64,000 nucleotides of DNA, from positions 31,939 through 95,938 of the forward strand of contig NZ_SJER01000009.1 of NCBI RefSeq assembly GCF_004785955.1. Reading direction: 5' to 3'. Positions 51,846-59,675 of the stretch are shown here, in pieces. The stretch's first letter is position 1; every line of letters starts with the position of its first letter. This stretch comes from Halostella litorea (lineage in GTDB: Archaea; Halobacteriota; Halobacteria; Halobacteriales; Natronoarchaeaceae). The notes under the pieces were generated by a model. It made no database searches. It was not told the origin of the DNA and worked only from the letters and a program-made list of their open reading frames with translations. A program made the position numbers and the translations under genes.

Positions 51846-52034
51846 TCAGGCCTCTCCGTTGGTGTCGTCGTCTGCCGTCGCATCCGGCCGGGTGAGGAGT
51901 TCTGCCTGCTCCAGAAGCGTCGTTGCTGTGCTGATCCGCTCTCGGTCGGCGGGCTCCAATTGCTCGCCGTCGATACTGGTGAGATTGTTGAGCGCGCGGT
52001 GCAGCCGGTAGCCGGGTGTGTCTCGTGGGTCCAT
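51846..52034 (-). CDS. Small helical protein (62 residues)
   Basis: Begins MDPRDTPGYRLHRALNNL and contains a Glu/Ala-rich helical core ending in an acidic tail; it looks like a compact three-helix protein. Its ATG lies only 5 bases from the leader stem. It has normal haloarchaeal composition and is therefore judged real in spite of its size. Confidence 0.6.
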   Translation of the reverse strand: MDPRDTPGYRLHRALNNLTSIDGEQLEPADRERISTATTLLEQAELLTRPDATADDDTNGEA

Positions 52035-52038
52035 ATGT

Positions 52039-52070
52039 GCGCCTCCGCCGATTCTCGGCGCCGAAAAACA
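52039..52070 (-). promoter_or_regulatory. T-run plus stem-loop leader (copy 10)
   Basis: Minus strand GTTTTTC, then stem GGCGCC ... GGCGC (plus arms 52039-52043 and 52057-52061). The loop GAGAATCGGCGG lacks the GGGTG core. Confidence 0.5.
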
Positions 52071-52124
52071 CCGGCGGGCAGTCAGCAGGTGTGGTATCGT
52101 CTGGTGGTCGCGAGCTGGCTTCTG

Positions 52125-52165
52125 TTAACCAACAACTCCGAGCCGACACCAGAATTGTTGGTTAA
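52125..52165. repeat. 41-bp spaced inverted repeat, copy D
   Basis: TTAACCAACA (52125-52134) and TGTTGGTTAA (52156-52165) with 21 bases between. It lies upstream of the 62-residue gene and just downstream of the zinc protein gene. Confidence 0.7.
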
Positions 52166-52178
52166 TTTGACGTCGTCT

Positions 52179-53066
52179 TTACTGACCGGCTTCGGGTTCG
52201 GGCCCGTAGCGTGGCGTGCCGCACCGCTGACAGCCCCACATTGGCTGCCCGGTCCATTCGTCATCGGGGGCAGCCTCGAAATCGCGAAATCGATGCTTAG
52301 TCTCCCGATCACACTCCCGACACTCGAGGTGAGTTCTGTTTGGGTGCTCGCGTTGTGGCTGTTCGGTATCGGTCTTGCCAACGGATTCCTGGAGCGCAAT
52401 CGCCGGCACCAGCCAGAGGTCGTCGTCTGCGTCCTCACGTAGGCTTGCAAGACGCTCTTCGGAGTGAACCCCACTCCCGGTTTCCTCGTAGAGGACCGTC
52501 GTGTGCTCGCCGTCGTGACAGGACTGCGTCGTCTCTGTCCACGCCGTCCGCTCACGAGCAGCCGCGAGCAGCTGATTACCACATTCAGACGTGACCTGTG
52601 TCGCCGAGGGGAGCGAGGGCCACTGATCGACAAGCTGTGGGGCCGGTTCCTCGTCGAGATCATAGATTAGCTTGCAGTCATCGACTACTGGGTCATCATC
52701 TGCCCTCGCGAGGAGGGTGGCCGCAGCAGATCCCTTCCCGACGGCGCCGTAGAACGTCGACGCCTCGACGAGCAGCTGGATAACGTGGAGGAGAGTCGTT
52801 TCGGCAGTCGATGTGTCCTGATCGTCGGCTGCTTCGAGATGGTTCGTGAGACAGAATCGGCACTTCGACTGGCCAGCGGGGATTGACGCTCCACAGGAAG
52901 CGCACTCGGTCTCATCTGCTGTCGGGCCATCTGGATAGTCCGTGTCGACGCCACCAGAGCGTTGCCGCCGGGGCTCGCCACTACTACTGGCGAGTTGATC
53001 GTCGGGAACGTGGGTCGCTTCGCCGAGCGGTCGGAGGGCTTCGTAGTCGGCGTACTGGTCGGTCAT
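52179..53066 (-). CDS. Double zinc-ribbon protein of unknown function
   Basis: About 295 residues from ATG 53066 (MTDQYADYEALRPLG). A first zinc ribbon CASCG ... CRFC lies near 55-70, and a second CRECDRETKHRF ... CQRCG is near the C-terminus, with an acidic helical domain between (TLLHVIQLLVEAST). Such proteins often bind RNA polymerase or nucleic acid, but nothing here proves that. It lies directly downstream of the tfb gene. Confidence 0.68.
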   Translation of the reverse strand: MTDQYADYEALRPLGEATHVPDDQLASSSGEPRRQRSGGVDTDYPDGPTADETECASCGASIPAGQSKCRFCLTNHLEAADDQDTSTAETTLLHVIQLLVEASTFYGAVGKGSAAATLLARADDDPVVDDCKLIYDLDEEPAPQLVDQWPSLPSATQVTSECGNQLLAAARERTAWTETTQSCHDGEHTTVLYEETGSGVHSEERLASLREDADDDLWLVPAIALQESVGKTDTEQPQREHPNRTHLECRECDRETKHRFRDFEAAPDDEWTGQPMWGCQRCGTPRYGPEPEAGQ

Positions 53067-53166
53067 AGAGTGATCTGGCCGTATCATGCTTCGTCTTCGG
53101 ATTTAAACAATGGCTCTCACATCAATCAGCCTACAGACATACAAACGAAAATCAGCAGTGTGGGCG

Positions 53167-54093
53167 TTAGACAGCCAGTTCGTCCAGCGCATCGCGGTGG
53201 GTCCGCACGGTGACTACCGAGACGTTCGCAACGTCAGCGACGTCCGACTGGGTGAGCCACCGTCCGTCTTCGCGTCCGGCCTTGTACAGACAGGCTGCGG
53301 CGAACCCGGACGGCCGAACTCCCGTGGTTGCCCCGGTTGATTCCGATGCTTCTGCCAGCTGCCGAGCCCGCTGCCGGATTTGATCGGAGACGTCGAGCTC
53401 CGAGGCCAACTGCGGAACGAACGCACTGGGCGTCACCGGCTGGGCCGGCAGGCCAAGTTCCGTATTCAGCGTCGTGTATGCGTTCGTCACCCGCGATTGC
53501 TCGACGCGCGCCGACTCGGTGATGTCGTCGAGCGTTCGCGGCCGCCCGTTACACCGACACGCGCCGTAGACACTCGCGGCGGCCATCGCCTCGATCGACC
53601 GGCCCTGCAGGAGGTCCTCGTTCTGAGCGCTACGGAATAGTTGGCAGGCCTGGTCACGGGTCGTCTCAGATAGTTCGAGCGCACTACTGATCCGGCGGAC
53701 TTCACTAAGCCCGTGTGCGAGGTTGCGTTCAGCTTTCGACTGAAACCGCCCACGGGTCTGTTCACGCCGCATCCGAGCGAGCCGCCGTCGCTTCTGTCCT
53801 GAGAGTTCGTTCCCGTTCGCATCGGTCCCGCGGCCGATCTCCGTCGATAACCCTCGATCGTGTCGTGCCGCCGTCAACGGAGCACCCGTGCGCTCCCGTT
53901 CGTCTACGTCGAACCCTCGCCACTCTGGCCCGTGGTCGATCCGCTGCTCGTCGATGACCAGGCCACAATCCTCGCAGATGGTTTCGACTGCGTTGGTGGT
54001 GACCCGGCCGTCGCACTCGGGACACTGGTTCGCACTCGATTCCGTTCGGACGTCTTCGTCAAAGCCAGTTTCGTAGATGTCTCTGGTTGCCAT
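53167..54093 (-). CDS. tfb: Transcription initiation factor IIB (TFB)
   Basis: 308 residues from ATG 54093 (MATRDIYETGF). The N-terminal zinc ribbon CPECDG ... CEDCG and the B-reader/linker (DHGPEWRGFDVDERERTG, LSGQKRRRLARMR) are typical. Two cyclin-like repeats follow (from about 110 and 205), the second with the VTPSAFVPQLASEL and TGVRPSGFAAACLYKAGR segments. TFB recruits RNA polymerase to TATA-bound promoters. Haloarchaea hold several TFB paralogues; a plasmid-borne copy could redirect transcription to element genes. Leader copy 11 precedes it. Confidence 0.9.
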   Translation of the reverse strand: MATRDIYETGFDEDVRTESSANQCPECDGRVTTNAVETICEDCGLVIDEQRIDHGPEWRGFDVDERERTGAPLTAARHDRGLSTEIGRGTDANGNELSGQKRRRLARMRREQTRGRFQSKAERNLAHGLSEVRRISSALELSETTRDQACQLFRSAQNEDLLQGRSIEAMAAASVYGACRCNGRPRTLDDITESARVEQSRVTNAYTTLNTELGLPAQPVTPSAFVPQLASELDVSDQIRQRARQLAEASESTGATTGVRPSGFAAACLYKAGREDGRWLTQSDVADVANVSVVTVRTHRDALDELAV

Positions 54094-54132
54094 GGTTCTC
54101 ACCGTGTTCAGGGAACTTGCCAGTACGGCAAG

Positions 54133-54160
54133 CCCCTCACCTATCGAGGGGTCAATAAAC
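54133..54160 (-). promoter_or_regulatory. T-run plus stem-loop leader (copy 11) before tfb
   Basis: Minus strand GTTTATTGA, then stem CCCCTC/GAGGGG (plus arms 54133-54138 and 54146-54151) with loop GATAGGT; about 40 bases before the tfb ATG. Confidence 0.6.
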
Positions 54161-54188
54161 GCTACGCGGTGTCGCACTCAATACTTCC

Positions 54189-54767
54189 TTAGAATTTCTT
54201 ATCGCGACCGTCGTTGAATCCTTCCGAATCTAAGTACTGTCGTTCCTCGTCAGTGGTCGTGGCTTCTTCGTAGATTTCGTCCTCGCGTCGCCATTTCAGC
54301 CATCGGTACCACAGTCCGCTTAGTTTCGCTTCTGACTTCAGGTCATGCCGCTTGACGGCGAGTTCTTCAAATCTGTCTCGAAGCCATTCCTTGTCCCGAT
54401 TTCCGTCCTTCAAATCGAGCTCGATGAAATCTTTAATCTCGTCGTGAAGCTCTTGGTAACTCCGACCCATGTCGTGGAGCTTTTCTGCGCGCTGCCCCGG
54501 CTTCCGGTTTGCTTTTGCGAGTGAAATAGTGCCTACGAGGAGGGAGAGCGAAACCATGCTCCAGAGTGGGATGGTTCGCCAGGCTAATCCATAGGTGAGG
54601 ATTGCGCCCATGATCGCGGTGAGGACTGCTGAACCGACGTCGATCCAGCCCCAAAAACTGGCGGCTGTATAGAATCGTTTGAAGTTCCAGAGGTTGCTAT
54701 TCTGTTCCTCTAATGCCCGATTGTAGATCCGGTTACGGAAATCGAGATCAACGTCATCGTCATCCAT
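54189..54767 (-). CDS. SLATT-domain two-TM effector of a CBASS-like operon
   Basis: 192 residues. The N-terminal helix (FRNRIYNRALEEQNSNLWNF) precedes two hydrophobic segments at about 43-62 and 66-85, followed by the long cytoplasmic helices of SLATT proteins (ISLAKANRKPGQRAEKLHDMGRSYQELHDEI pattern). SLATT proteins are predicted pore-forming effectors that act downstream of nucleotide-producing or sensing genes. The gene lies 22 bases after the CD-NTase gene in the same direction, so it is probably the killing component, opening the membrane when the cyclase signals infection. Confidence 0.72.
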   Translation of the reverse strand: MDDDDVDLDFRNRIYNRALEEQNSNLWNFKRFYTAASFWGWIDVGSAVLTAIMGAILTYGLAWRTIPLWSMVSLSLLVGTISLAKANRKPGQRAEKLHDMGRSYQELHDEIKDFIELDLKDGNRDKEWLRDRFEELAVKRHDLKSEAKLSGLWYRWLKWRREDEIYEEATTTDEERQYLDSEGFNDGRDKKF

Positions 54768-54789
54768 CCAGCATCACCTTCGTTGTTGT

Positions 54790-55872
54790 CTAGCTGAAGT
54801 CGTCTCCGTGGACGTCTTGCAGCTTTTCTTTCGCCTCCTCGGTCTTTCCTTCTTCTTGAAGCTGCTTCGCCTCTTCTAGTTTCTTCTTGGCCGACTTCGC
54901 TTTTTTCGCGGCTTCTCGACGCTCGCTACGGCTCATTCCCTGGTCGACCCGTTCATCATAGACGGGCTCCTTTGTCTGGCTCTTGACCCGGTTGGGCAGG
55001 GTCTGGACAAATTCACGGGTCATTTCCTGGTAGGTGTCCGGGACCGGTTCACCGCGGCGGGCCTTCTCCTCGAAGTAATTGTAGACCATCGTCTCCATGT
55101 GGAATGAGCGCACGGGGACGTTGGTGGTCTCGGCCCATTTTTTCATTGTTCGGGTTAGCCCGGAGACTTTCCCATTGTGTGCTTGGTCCCGAGCATCGAA
55201 CATCTGCTTGTACTTGCGGGGATTGGTGCCCTGCCACGACTGCCCGCCATGCGTATCCGGAATGGCATAACCATCGCTTGCGTCGGTGAACAGGCCGAAC
55301 ATCCCCCGTGGATGGTCCGCATGGGGCACCTCACTATAGTGAAAGGCCGGTGCGATCTCGATGGTCGAATCATGGTACTTGACCTGGACGACGTTCTGAT
55401 CGACCTTCACCTCGGTCTGTGAGAACCGGGGGTCGTTCTCGATACGCCGCTTGATAGCATTCAGACAGTTGCGTGGTCCATTTTCCTGTTCGATCCATTG
55501 CCGGTGTTCGTCAGCATCGAGAACGATCATCACGTCAGCGTCCGAATCCTCGCTCAAGGGAGCCGTCATTGTGCCCCGCGTGTAGGACCCGATTAGTTGG
55601 CTGTCCTCTATCTCCATGTCCTCGCTCAGAATATCGACGAGCACGTCGCGCCGATCAGAGATCGTCTCTGTCTGACGGTCAGTGATCTCGGTTTCCTCGA
55701 CGTGATCCTCGTAACAATCCTCGACTTCGTCCTTCTCCGGTTCCTCTTTGGACTCCGGTTCGGGATCGCCGGAAATGGCGTCATGGAGTGCTTGGCCAGC
55801 TCCGCCGGTGTCTCCAGGTTCGCGGCCGCTATGTGAGTACGTCTGTCCGGTGGAATTGTAGCCGCCCCCCAT
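54790..55872 (-). CDS. CD-NTase (SMODS) nucleotide cyclase, CBASS-like
   Basis: 360 residues. The nucleotidyltransferase core has GSYTRGT (G95-S96), the metal-binding SDADVMIVLD (D111, D113) and TIEIAPAFHY with E172 as the third acid. The C-terminal helical domain contains LTRTMKKWAETTNVPVRSFHMETMV, as in other SMODS cyclases, and a Lys/Glu coiled tail follows (about 313-360). The ~60-residue N-terminus is Gly/Glu-rich and disordered. Such enzymes make cyclic di- or trinucleotides on phage infection. Its ATG directly abuts the stop of the next upstream gene. No Cap2/Cap3 (E1/JAB) genes are present. Confidence 0.8.
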   Translation of the reverse strand: MGGGYNSTGQTYSHSGREPGDTGGAGQALHDAISGDPEPESKEEPEKDEVEDCYEDHVEETEITDRQTETISDRRDVLVDILSEDMEIEDSQLIGSYTRGTMTAPLSEDSDADVMIVLDADEHRQWIEQENGPRNCLNAIKRRIENDPRFSQTEVKVDQNVVQVKYHDSTIEIAPAFHYSEVPHADHPRGMFGLFTDASDGYAIPDTHGGQSWQGTNPRKYKQMFDARDQAHNGKVSGLTRTMKKWAETTNVPVRSFHMETMVYNYFEEKARRGEPVPDTYQEMTREFVQTLPNRVKSQTKEPVYDERVDQGMSRSERREAAKKAKSAKKKLEEAKQLQEEGKTEEAKEKLQDVHGDDFS

Positions 55873-56718
55873 TTATGCCGTCACCTCCTCACTGCTCGAC
55901 CAGGCCATAATCGGCATCTGTCCACGTCCGAGCGCACCATTGATGTTGGCCTCCATCTGTGTGTAGCGTTCCTGTGATTGTTTGTAGGGAATGTCGCGGA
56001 GCTGGACTTCGTCAATCCAGCGTTGGCCTGCAGCGGCCACGATCTGTGGTGGAAGCTGTTCCAGTCGATGCGTGGCTTGCAGGCCGATAAGCATCACTTG
56101 AAGATCGGGTGCTTCGGAGACGACGGTTCGCAGATCCTCTTGGAGCTGGTAGAACCCGATGTTCGCCGTAAAGTACTGCGTACCGTAGAACACGCAATAT
56201 CGGGCCCCGAGATACTGAAAGACCTGGTAGCAGAGCCGGCGCTCATGCGGCGTCTCACCTTTCAGCAGAGGAATGATCCGGGTTTTAGCGCCGTAGAGAT
56301 TGCTGGCCATCCAGATCGTTCCTTTGAGGCATTGGAGCACGTGCTTTCGCCGAAGCAGCGGGTCGTTCTCCTTGTAAACGGGGTAGTCGCACGGGATGTG
56401 AAAGTCCGGTTGGAATTGCTGGATCAACGCGAGTTCGTCGTCCCATCCGAGGTCGGAGAGCAGGCGGTCGTTGATCGTCGTGGTCGTAATGACAGTGACA
56501 CGCTCTCCGAAATAGGACTCAGCTGTTTCTCCCTTGTTGACTAACGTTTTTACAGCGGTTATCCGAAGCAGCACTGTCAACTGGCGGGGGTGGTCATTGT
56601 GGAAGCGATCGTGGGCTTCCTGTCGTTCGATGAGTAAGACAGGCCCAGTTGGTGCTTCGTCTGTCGATGCGATGTTGAATCCCTGGTGATTTTCAGTGGG
56701 GATCTGGTGTTGTGTCAT
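55873..56718 (-). CDS. TGT/DpdA-like TIM-barrel candidate in the CBASS-like operon
   Basis: 281 residues of uncertain family. The central part alternates strands and helices as a TIM barrel does: HIPCDYPVYKEN, then RIIPLLKGETPHERRLCYQVF, then LGARYCVFYGTQYF, then VMLIGLQATHRLEQLPP. This order resembles tRNA-guanine transglycosylases and the DNA-base-exchanging DpdA family (DYP; PLxxGxTxEExxxC; LGxxYxGIG; LxGLGxxxxL). If right, it may exchange a base in DNA or RNA. It is coupled to the CD-NTase gene (zero-base gap). The assignment is my inference from pattern order. Confidence 0.65.
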   Translation of the reverse strand: MTQHQIPTENHQGFNIASTDEAPTGPVLLIERQEAHDRFHNDHPRQLTVLLRITAVKTLVNKGETAESYFGERVTVITTTTINDRLLSDLGWDDELALIQQFQPDFHIPCDYPVYKENDPLLRRKHVLQCLKGTIWMASNLYGAKTRIIPLLKGETPHERRLCYQVFQYLGARYCVFYGTQYFTANIGFYQLQEDLRTVVSEAPDLQVMLIGLQATHRLEQLPPQIVAAAGQRWIDEVQLRDIPYKQSQERYTQMEANINGALGRGQMPIMAWSSSEEVTA

Positions 56719-56726
56719 TGGTTAGA

Positions 56727-57440
56727 TCACTCTCCGAGGAGCGTCGTCTGATAATGCGGGTCGATGAACCGAGAGAGGACGTTGTCCGCAACGTACTGTA
56801 ACGCCTCTACCTGTTCCCGCATGGTCAGCGATTGTTCATACAGGATAACGATGCCGCGTTTATCGAACCCGACCGTGATTTCAGTACCCTCGTTTGGCAG
56901 CTTTACCTTGACCTTGGAGACGGGTTCGCCTTCGTACCGGTCCCAGAAGTCCGTGGCTTTCAGGCTGCGCCGGTCTCGGCCTGAGATTTGCTCTGGCTCT
57001 GAGGTCTGCGTCGGGTTGAGGTCTGCTTTGACAATGTCCGGCGCCTGTTCGATGATCTGCTGGAGCGTGCTTTCTTCGAAGTTGAGGGTTTCGAGGGAGT
57101 AGCCGGGGACGAAATTGGTCTCAAGGAACTCTTGGAGTTCGTTTTCGACTTCCTTGTTGCAGTTACCGATGGCAACGAAGTCACCGCCTAGGAACACAAC
57201 GGGGTGTTTCTCTAGGATCTTCGTTTCGTGTTCACCACCTAGCGTTTCGTATTCAAACTCTCGTTCAATCGCGTACTCGAACCAGAAGACGTCAGTCGCT
57301 ACGCTGTCTAACGTCTCTGGAAGTGTTCCCCGGCCTAAGTCCGCGTTTGATTCTCGGGCTGAGAGCTGTGCAACTCGATCCTCGACGTCGTCCGTATCGA
57401 GATCGTCGTGGGGTGTTGGTATCAATTTGTAACTAGGCAT
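56727..57440 (-). CDS. Protein of unknown function in the CBASS-like operon
   Basis: 237 residues from ATG 57440 (MPSYKLIPTPHDDLD); the eight-base overlap with the upstream ATPase gene fixes this start. The N-terminal part holds a strand-rich domain (HPVVFLGGDFVAIGNC), the centre is acidic helix, and the C-terminal part KVKVKLPNEGTEITVGFD begins another strand-rich module. No catalytic motif is visible. Its position between the AAA/winged-helix ATPase and the TGT-like gene suggests that it is an obligate component. Confidence 0.62.
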   Translation of the reverse strand: MPSYKLIPTPHDDLDTDDVEDRVAQLSARESNADLGRGTLPETLDSVATDVFWFEYAIEREFEYETLGGEHETKILEKHPVVFLGGDFVAIGNCNKEVENELQEFLETNFVPGYSLETLNFEESTLQQIIEQAPDIVKADLNPTQTSEPEQISGRDRRSLKATDFWDRYEGEPVSKVKVKLPNEGTEITVGFDKRGIVILYEQSLTMREQVEALQYVADNVLSRFIDPHYQTTLLGE

Positions 57441-58545
57441 GGAATTCGCCCTCCTGCGCAATGCGGCGCTGCACTAAGGGTTTCACTGGGGCAGCCACCC
57501 GGTAAAACACGGACCGACCAGACTTCTCTTTCTCTAACAACGAATCATCGAAGAGATTCTGGAGATGGTACGAGATTGTGGACTTGTCCCGATCTAGGAG
57601 TTCGACCAATTCCGAAGGTCGACGTCCCTGCGGATGCCGGGCCAACAGCACATGTTTGAGGATTAGCACCTGTTTTTCCGATAACTCGTAGATACGTTCC
57701 GCTGCACCGTCTAGGTGGAGCGTCCGTGCAGCTGCATCAACTGCACCAACGTCACTAAGCTCCAGGTCGTTGAGAAAGGTCTCTTTTAGTGTTTCACGGA
57801 GGAGTTGATGGAACAGGCCGGGAATACCAGAACTGCACTCGTAGATACGCTGGTACAGATCTGTGGATACTTCGATTGGGGCTGTACTGAACGCCTGCAT
57901 CGTCGCATCCAATGCCGCGATCGTGGTCGATTCATCTAGCGGTGAAAGCTCCACCACCTGTGAGACCGTGAGCGTGTCGTTGATCTCGTCTTTCACCATA
58001 TTCCATCGTTCAGGCGTCCATGTCGTCACGACGAACACATCTGCAATGCGGCTACTAATCGTTCCCAGCGAATGCTCAATCCGCTTATCCTCCTCGCAAT
58101 CATCTAATAGGATGATGGCCTTCTCCAAGTCGCTGAGTTCAGCAAGAACACCGTCCCAATATGGTTCGCTCTCCTCTGTATCCTCCTTGAATTGGGCCGC
58201 GGAATACTCTCGGGACGGTAATCCGGTTTCTAGCTGGTCCAGCATATGCTGGATAGTCGCAAGAAGCTGGGTTTTCCCGATACCGGTTACTCCGACAATA
58301 GGGATATGATGAGGTCCCTCTCGTCGAGAGAAAAACCCGAGGAACTCAGCGATCTCCTCAAGCTGAGCGTCGTGGTTGGGTGCGTTTTCCGGTTGCTCCC
58401 GGAAATACTGTGACACGAACCCTTCTGTCACACGGTCGGGGCGGATATCTTGGTCCTGTAGCCAGGCCTCGTAGTTGCTGATATCGCCCTGTTGCCCGCG
58501 TGCAAATGCTTCTTCGAATCGATGCTGCTTATCGGAATCAACCAT
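57433..58545 (-). CDS. AAA/STAND-like ATPase with C-terminal ArsR-like winged helix
   Basis: 370 residues. The P-loop is IVGVTGIGKTQL (near residue 85-95) and Walker B is IILLDDCEED, followed by a VFVVTTWTPERW sensor segment and helical lid. The C-terminus is a winged helix (ARHPQGRRPSELVELLDRDKSTISYHLQNLFDDSLLEKE pattern, about 300-345). It is the first gene of the five-gene operon and may be both sensor and regulator. A weak dyad ACAGT ... ACTGT (58555-58579) lies just before its ATG and could be its operator. Confidence 0.72.
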   Translation of the reverse strand: MVDSDKQHRFEEAFARGQQGDISNYEAWLQDQDIRPDRVTEGFVSQYFREQPENAPNHDAQLEEIAEFLGFFSRREGPHHIPIVGVTGIGKTQLLATIQHMLDQLETGLPSREYSAAQFKEDTEESEPYWDGVLAELSDLEKAIILLDDCEEDKRIEHSLGTISSRIADVFVVTTWTPERWNMVKDEINDTLTVSQVVELSPLDESTTIAALDATMQAFSTAPIEVSTDLYQRIYECSSGIPGLFHQLLRETLKETFLNDLELSDVGAVDAAARTLHLDGAAERIYELSEKQVLILKHVLLARHPQGRRPSELVELLDRDKSTISYHLQNLFDDSLLEKEKSGRSVFYRVAAPVKPLVQRRIAQEGEFHA

Positions 58546-58703
58546 GGATTTCGTACAGTACCCCTTCTATTCAAACTGTCGTACTCTCCCCAAAGTAATA
58601 AAACACTAGGGTCAGTAACACGTCTAATCACAGCTCATTCCGCAAACACACCACATCACAGACCCAATTTCGCACGGCAGGGGCGATTCACCCCACGGTT
58701 GTG

Positions 58704-58717
58704 GCTGCGCGCGCAGC
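58704..58717. repeat. 14-bp perfect palindrome between operon and OB-fold gene
   Basis: GCTGCGCGCGCAGC in a very GC-rich stretch of the 263-base gap. Possibly a terminator stem or a protein site. Confidence 0.35.
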
Positions 58718-58786
58718 GACCGCAGGGAGCGAGCACGGAGCGGAGGGTGGGGCGGCGGGGTCAGGGCCGGTCCGGCACACAGCAAA

Positions 58787-58797
58787 AAAAGAAGGCT
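58787..58797 (-). terminator. T-run terminator of the OB-fold gene
   Basis: Minus strand CTTTTTTTGC, seven T residues about 12-20 bases beyond the stop codon at 58809. Archaeal transcripts commonly end in such T-runs. Confidence 0.5.
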
Positions 58798-58808
58798 GGG
58801 CTAACTGG

Positions 58809-59675
58809 CTATTTTTCCCACCACCGACCGCGCTCTGGGAATTCGATCCTCGACCAGCCCGTGATCGCGAGACTGCACCGGCCCTGGTACCAGTTCTTCT
58901 TGACCGCTCTGAATCTGACCGTCTGCCCCTCTCGAACCACCGTTTTCCCGCTCTTCTCCCAGACCGTGAATTTCGTGCGCCCGCTCTCGTCTTCGATGAG
59001 CCCGACTTGTTGAATTGAGTTGTCACTTGGAGCCCAGAGCTCAGTGATTTCACCCTGGACCGTCACTTCCCCGACGGGCACGTCCGGCACATCCGCGATG
59101 GGCACGATTGCACCGGGGACCGCCTTCTGCTCCTCCAACGTCTCCAGCACCGCCTTCGTCACGTCCTCTCCGCGCTGCACCTTCTCGGCCAACTGCTTCG
59201 CGACGACTGCTCTCGACCAGCCGCCCTGCACTTCGTCGCAGATCCGCATCGCCTGCTTGTTCACCGCTGCGAGTTCGTCTTGCGTCAGTTTCTCCCGTGG
59301 ATCCGTGCGCTCCACCGGTTCGGGCTCATCCAGGCCACACTGCTCGACGACGACCTCCCGCGTCCGCTTCGCGCGTCCCTCCTGTTGACTGAGTTCCGCC
59401 TGGGCACTGATGTGCTCCAGCTCGGCTTCCCGGGCCTCGATTCGCTCCTCCTGTTCGAGAGTCTTCCCGAACATGTGATCCGGGCCTTCCTTGACCCGCG
59501 CATCTGGGTGGTTGGAATCGACTTTCGCCTGCACTTCCATGTCGACCGTCGCCCGGAACTCCGGGGTCTCGTCGACGACTTCGAACCCATCCTCGTCGAC
59601 CTCAACTTCATCGTGTTTCTCGAAAGCCTGTTCATCGACCGAAACTACTTCACTGGAGACGTTCTTACTTGACAT
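58809..59675 (-). CDS. OB-fold single-stranded DNA-binding protein (RPA-like)
   Basis: 288 residues. The N-terminal ~110 are acidic and partly coiled, the middle is helical (DELAAVNKQAMRICDEVQGGWSRA), and the C-terminal ~90 form an OB fold: GEVTVQGEITELWAPSDN, then QVGLIEDESGRTKFTVWEKS, then GQTVRFRAVKKNWYQGRCSL. The aromatic-rich last strand and the GWSRIEFPERGRWW end match haloarchaeal RPA-like DNA-binding proteins. It probably coats ssDNA during replication or transfer of the element. A T-run terminator follows. Confidence 0.78.
   Translation of the reverse strand: MSSKNVSSEVVSVDEQAFEKHDEVEVDEDGFEVVDETPEFRATVDMEVQAKVDSNHPDARVKEGPDHMFGKTLEQEERIEAREAELEHISAQAELSQQEGRAKRTREVVVEQCGLDEPEPVERTDPREKLTQDELAAVNKQAMRICDEVQGGWSRAVVAKQLAEKVQRGEDVTKAVLETLEEQKAVPGAIVPIADVPDVPVGEVTVQGEITELWAPSDNSIQQVGLIEDESGRTKFTVWEKSGKTVVREGQTVRFRAVKKNWYQGRCSLAITGWSRIEFPERGRWWEK

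Noticed and set aside
51606..52663. Long overlapping frames on both strands (51606-52442 plus, 52082-52663 minus)
   Set aside because: They run across genes, leader stem-loops and the inverted repeat; the composition is Ser/Arg-rich and not haloarchaeal.
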